From NCBI GenBank assembly GCA_016718405.1, contig JADKDJ010000004.1, forward strand, positions 355,682 to 419,681: a stretch of 64,000 nucleotides of DNA, written 5' to 3'. Each line of letters begins with the position of its first letter. Within the stretch, counting starts at the first letter, position 1. The position numbers and the translations under genes are program-made. The DNA comes from Candidatus Rhodoferax odensensis (GTDB taxonomy: Bacteria > Pseudomonadota > Gammaproteobacteria > Burkholderiales > Burkholderiaceae_C). The notes beneath the pieces are model-generated. The model was given only the letters and a program-made list of their open reading frames with translations, had not been told where the DNA came from and did not search any database. Of this stretch, positions 61,651 through 64,000 are shown one piece after another.

Positions 61651-61710
61651 CCCGCCAAGGCGATCTGCTTCACTCCCCAGTTCATCGAACCTATCTGGAT
61701 TTGTTTACCC

Positions 61711-63984
61711 ATGTCTCGACGCGTAGAAATCACCACCCCCTTTGGCGCCCAAGTCCAATTCCGCCAGATGATCGGCACCGAAGCCCTGTCGAGTCTGCAT
61801 GGCTGGGAGATTGACCTGGTCTCAGACAGCAAAAGCCTGGACTTCAAGCAAGCGCTGGGCAAACACGCCACGCTCACGGTGGAGACCCAAGGCCAGGGCA
61901 AACGCTACCTCGACGGCATCGTCACCCGCTTTGGCATGCACGGCCAGGACACCGGGGCCAAGGTGGCCTACCGCATGATTTTGTCGCCCTGGCTGTGGCT
62001 GGCCACGCGCAAGAGCGACTTCAAGATCTGGCAGAACATGACGGTGCCCCAAATCATCGAAAGCGTGCTGGCGCCCTTTGGCAAGCCGATGGAATTCAAG
62101 CTCAGCCGAGCCTACCGCCAACGCGACTACACCGTGCAGTACCACGAGAGCTGCTACAACTTCGTGGCCCGCCTGTGCGAGAGCGAAGGCATCTACTGGC
62201 GCTACGTGCACCAGGCTGGAAGCCACACGGTGGTGTTCTGCGACGACGTGGTGAGCTCGCATGAGCCGTTGCCCGGTGGCGATGTGATTCCCTTCCATCC
62301 GCCAGGCAAGGCCGCACTGGCCGACAAGGAACACATCTACGCCTGGCAGTCAGCCCAAGAAGTGCGCCCCGGCAAGGCCTACCTGGACGACTACGACTTC
62401 AAGAAGCCCAGGGCCGACCTGTCTTGCTCGCTGACCGACCCCCCCGGCCACAGCCACGACCAGTGGGAGTCCTACGTCTGGCCCGGTGGCTACACCCAGC
62501 ACGCTGACGGTGAAACCTACACCCGCATGCAGTTGCAGACCGACCTGGCCCGCCAGCAGCGCGCCCAGGCCCAGCTCACCCTGCGCAACATCGCCCCGGG
62601 CTACACCTTCAAACTAACGAACTACCCGCGCGAAGACCAGAATCGCCAATACCTGGTAGTGGCCGTCTCCTACCACCTGCAAGAAAACGTCCAATTCAGC
62701 CAAGGCGTGGGCGGTGCGGCAGACGGCGGCTCGATTCAGCAGTTTGCGATGGAGGCGCACCCCACCAGCATCCCCTACCGCCCCGAGACCGTCACCCCCA
62801 AGCCACGCACCCAAGGCCCGCAAACGGCGGTGGTGGTCGGCCCCCCCGGCGAAGAAATCTGGACCGACCAGTACGGCCGCGTCAAGGTGCAATTCCACTG
62901 GGACCGCATCGGCGCCATGGATGAGAACTCCAGCTGCTGGGTGCGGGTATCGACCAGTTGGGCCGGGCCGCAGTTTGGCGCCGTGCACATCCCACGCATC
63001 GGCATGGAGGTGATCGTCGACTTTCTGAACGGCGACCCCGACTACCCCATCATCCTGGGCTGCGTCTACAACGCCGTCAACATGCCACCCTGGGGCCTGC
63101 CGGGCAACGCCACCCAATCGGGCATCCTGACGCGCTCCAGCAAGGGCGGTGCGGGAGGTGCGGGCATGGGCGCGGGCGGGGGCGACGCCAACGCGTTGCG
63201 CTTTGAGGACAAGGCCGGAGCCGAGCAGTTGTGGCTACACGCCCAGAAGGACCAGCTCACCGAAGTGGAGAACGACGAGAAGAAGTGGGTCGGGCGTGAC
63301 CGCGTGAAGGACGTGGACCGCGACGAGACCAACCACATCGGGCGCGACCGCACCGAAACGGTGGACCACGACGAGACCATCACCGTGCACAACAACCGCA
63401 CCGAGCGGGTGGATCACAACGAGAAGATCAGCATTGGCGACAACCGCGATGAGGACGTGGGCCTGAACGAGACCATTGCCATTGGCAAGAACCGTACTGA
63501 GACGGTGGGCCTCAACGAGACCATCTCCATCGGCAAGAACCGCACCGAGACGGTGGGCAACAACCAGACTTTCAGCGTGGGCGACAACCGCAGCAAGAGC
63601 GTCGGCAAGAACGAAAGCGACTCCATCGGCAAGAACTGGGCCATCAGCGTGGCCAAAATGAAGACCGAGAGCATTGGCATCGGCGCCATGCAAAACATCG
63701 GCATCTTCAAGATGGTCAACATCGGCGCGGCCTACAACTTGAACGTGGGCGCGGTGATGATGACCAACACCGGGCTGATGCGTATGGATTCGGTGGGCAT
63801 GAACTGGAGCCAGAACACCGGGGCCACGCACAGCGTGACGGCGGGCGCAACCTTCTCGGTCACGGTGGGCGCCGCCAGCCTGGTGATGACGGCCGACGGC
63901 ACGATCACCTTGAAGGGCACCAAAGTCATCATCGACGGCGGACAGCACGTGGACGTCAGCGCCGCGCGCATCGACCTCAACTAA
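61711..63984 (+). CDS. vgrG: T6SS spike protein VgrG (TssI)
   Basis: 757 residues, complete. The N-terminal gp27-like domain has FRQMIGTEALSSLHGWEIDL and YHESCYNFVARLCESEGIYW. The gp5-like OB domain has EEIWTDQYGRVKVQFHWDR, SCWVRVSTSWAGPQFGAVHI and GDPDYPIILGCVYN. From about residue 520 to 640 repeats of the IGxNRTETVGxNETI type form the needle beta-helix, followed by GAAYNLNVGAVMMTNTG. There is no extra effector domain after the needle, so cargo genes are probably downstream, outside the window. Confidence 0.96.
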   Translation: MSRRVEITTPFGAQVQFRQMIGTEALSSLHGWEIDLVSDSKSLDFKQALGKHATLTVETQGQGKRYLDGIVTRFGMHGQDTGAKVAYRMILSPWLWLATRKSDFKIWQNMTVPQIIESVLAPFGKPMEFKLSRAYRQRDYTVQYHESCYNFVARLCESEGIYWRYVHQAGSHTVVFCDDVVSSHEPLPGGDVIPFHPPGKAALADKEHIYAWQSAQEVRPGKAYLDDYDFKKPRADLSCSLTDPPGHSHDQWESYVWPGGYTQHADGETYTRMQLQTDLARQQRAQAQLTLRNIAPGYTFKLTNYPREDQNRQYLVVAVSYHLQENVQFSQGVGGAADGGSIQQFAMEAHPTSIPYRPETVTPKPRTQGPQTAVVVGPPGEEIWTDQYGRVKVQFHWDRIGAMDENSSCWVRVSTSWAGPQFGAVHIPRIGMEVIVDFLNGDPDYPIILGCVYNAVNMPPWGLPGNATQSGILTRSSKGGAGGAGMGAGGGDANALRFEDKAGAEQLWLHAQKDQLTEVENDEKKWVGRDRVKDVDRDETNHIGRDRTETVDHDETITVHNNRTERVDHNEKISIGDNRDEDVGLNETIAIGKNRTETVGLNETISIGKNRTETVGNNQTFSVGDNRSKSVGKNESDSIGKNWAISVAKMKTESIGIGAMQNIGIFKMVNIGAAYNLNVGAVMMTNTGLMRMDSVGMNWSQNTGATHSVTAGATFSVTVGAASLVMTADGTITLKGTKVIIDGGQHVDVSAARIDLN

Positions 63985-64000
63985 GCAAAGGCCCACCCCT

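Noticed and set aside
63250..63660. A new repeat protein or tandem repeat element at the end of vgrG
   Set aside because: The repeats are the normal needle beta-helix of VgrG.

Overview
The window looks like a chromosomal segment from a high-GC betaproteobacterium of the order Burkholderiales, probably a Comamonadaceae member close to Rhodoferax or Curvibacter. Supporting signs are a DUF3567-type protein, a PhaM-like polyhydroxyalkanoate granule regulator, a DUF3108 protein, and T6SS genes in the TagH/TagF/TssQ arrangement. No rRNA, tRNA, CRISPR array or complete insertion sequence was seen.

1-13.6 kb is mostly ordinary metabolic and housekeeping DNA. It holds the start of a wax-ester-synthase/DGAT gene cut by the left edge, an asparaginase, a biotinyl-carboxyltransferase fusion, a GlcD-type FAD oxidase, a DUF4143 ATPase, a LysR regulator, phosphatidylserine decarboxylase, PurU, a fumarylacetoacetate-hydrolase-family enzyme and a MarC-type membrane protein. 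13.6-19.2 kb has a DksA/TraR-type zinc-finger protein and then a collinear set that looks copper-related: a DUF2946-like protein, a TonB-dependent receptor, a sialidase-fold protein, a thioredoxin-fold protein and a PCu(A)C chaperone.

19.2-26 kb is an unstable accessory stretch. A Fic gene lies between a lipoprotein gene and a decayed copy of that gene. Next come a frameshifted exported protein and a lipase/LysM protein whose C-terminal part is cut off by an in-frame stop and a frameshift. 26-29.1 kb carries PhaM, a FIST sensor and a zinc-ribbon protein. 29.1-33.3 kb holds two small divergent operons around a perfect 19-bp palindrome. One encodes a membrane protein, a radical SAM/SPASM enzyme and a small protein ending in fifteen asparagines, a candidate peptide-modification system. 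The other encodes a periplasmic protein coupled to a Cys/His amidase-like protein, a candidate toxin/immunity pair.

33.3-64 kb is a nearly complete type VI secretion locus. On the minus strand, reading right to left: PEGA-type kinase, PEGA protein, TssQ lipoprotein, TagH (FHA), PP2C phosphatase, TssJ, TssK, TssL (OmpA-type), TssM (frameshifted), TagF and TssA. After a 253-bp gap come TssB, TssC, an interrupted region, TagJ, TssE, TssF, TssG, an S41-like protein and a CHRD protein. On the plus strand, hcp stands alone behind a long structured leader, followed by small unknown genes and a complete vgrG. ClpV (TssH) and any PAAR protein are not in the window.

Sequence quality needs care. A 140-base tract of almost pure G and C truncates tssC and produces an artificial fused reading frame. 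Several frameshifts (near 22.04, 25.78 and 46.93 kb) and one nonsense codon (25.45 kb) may be real decay or assembly errors.
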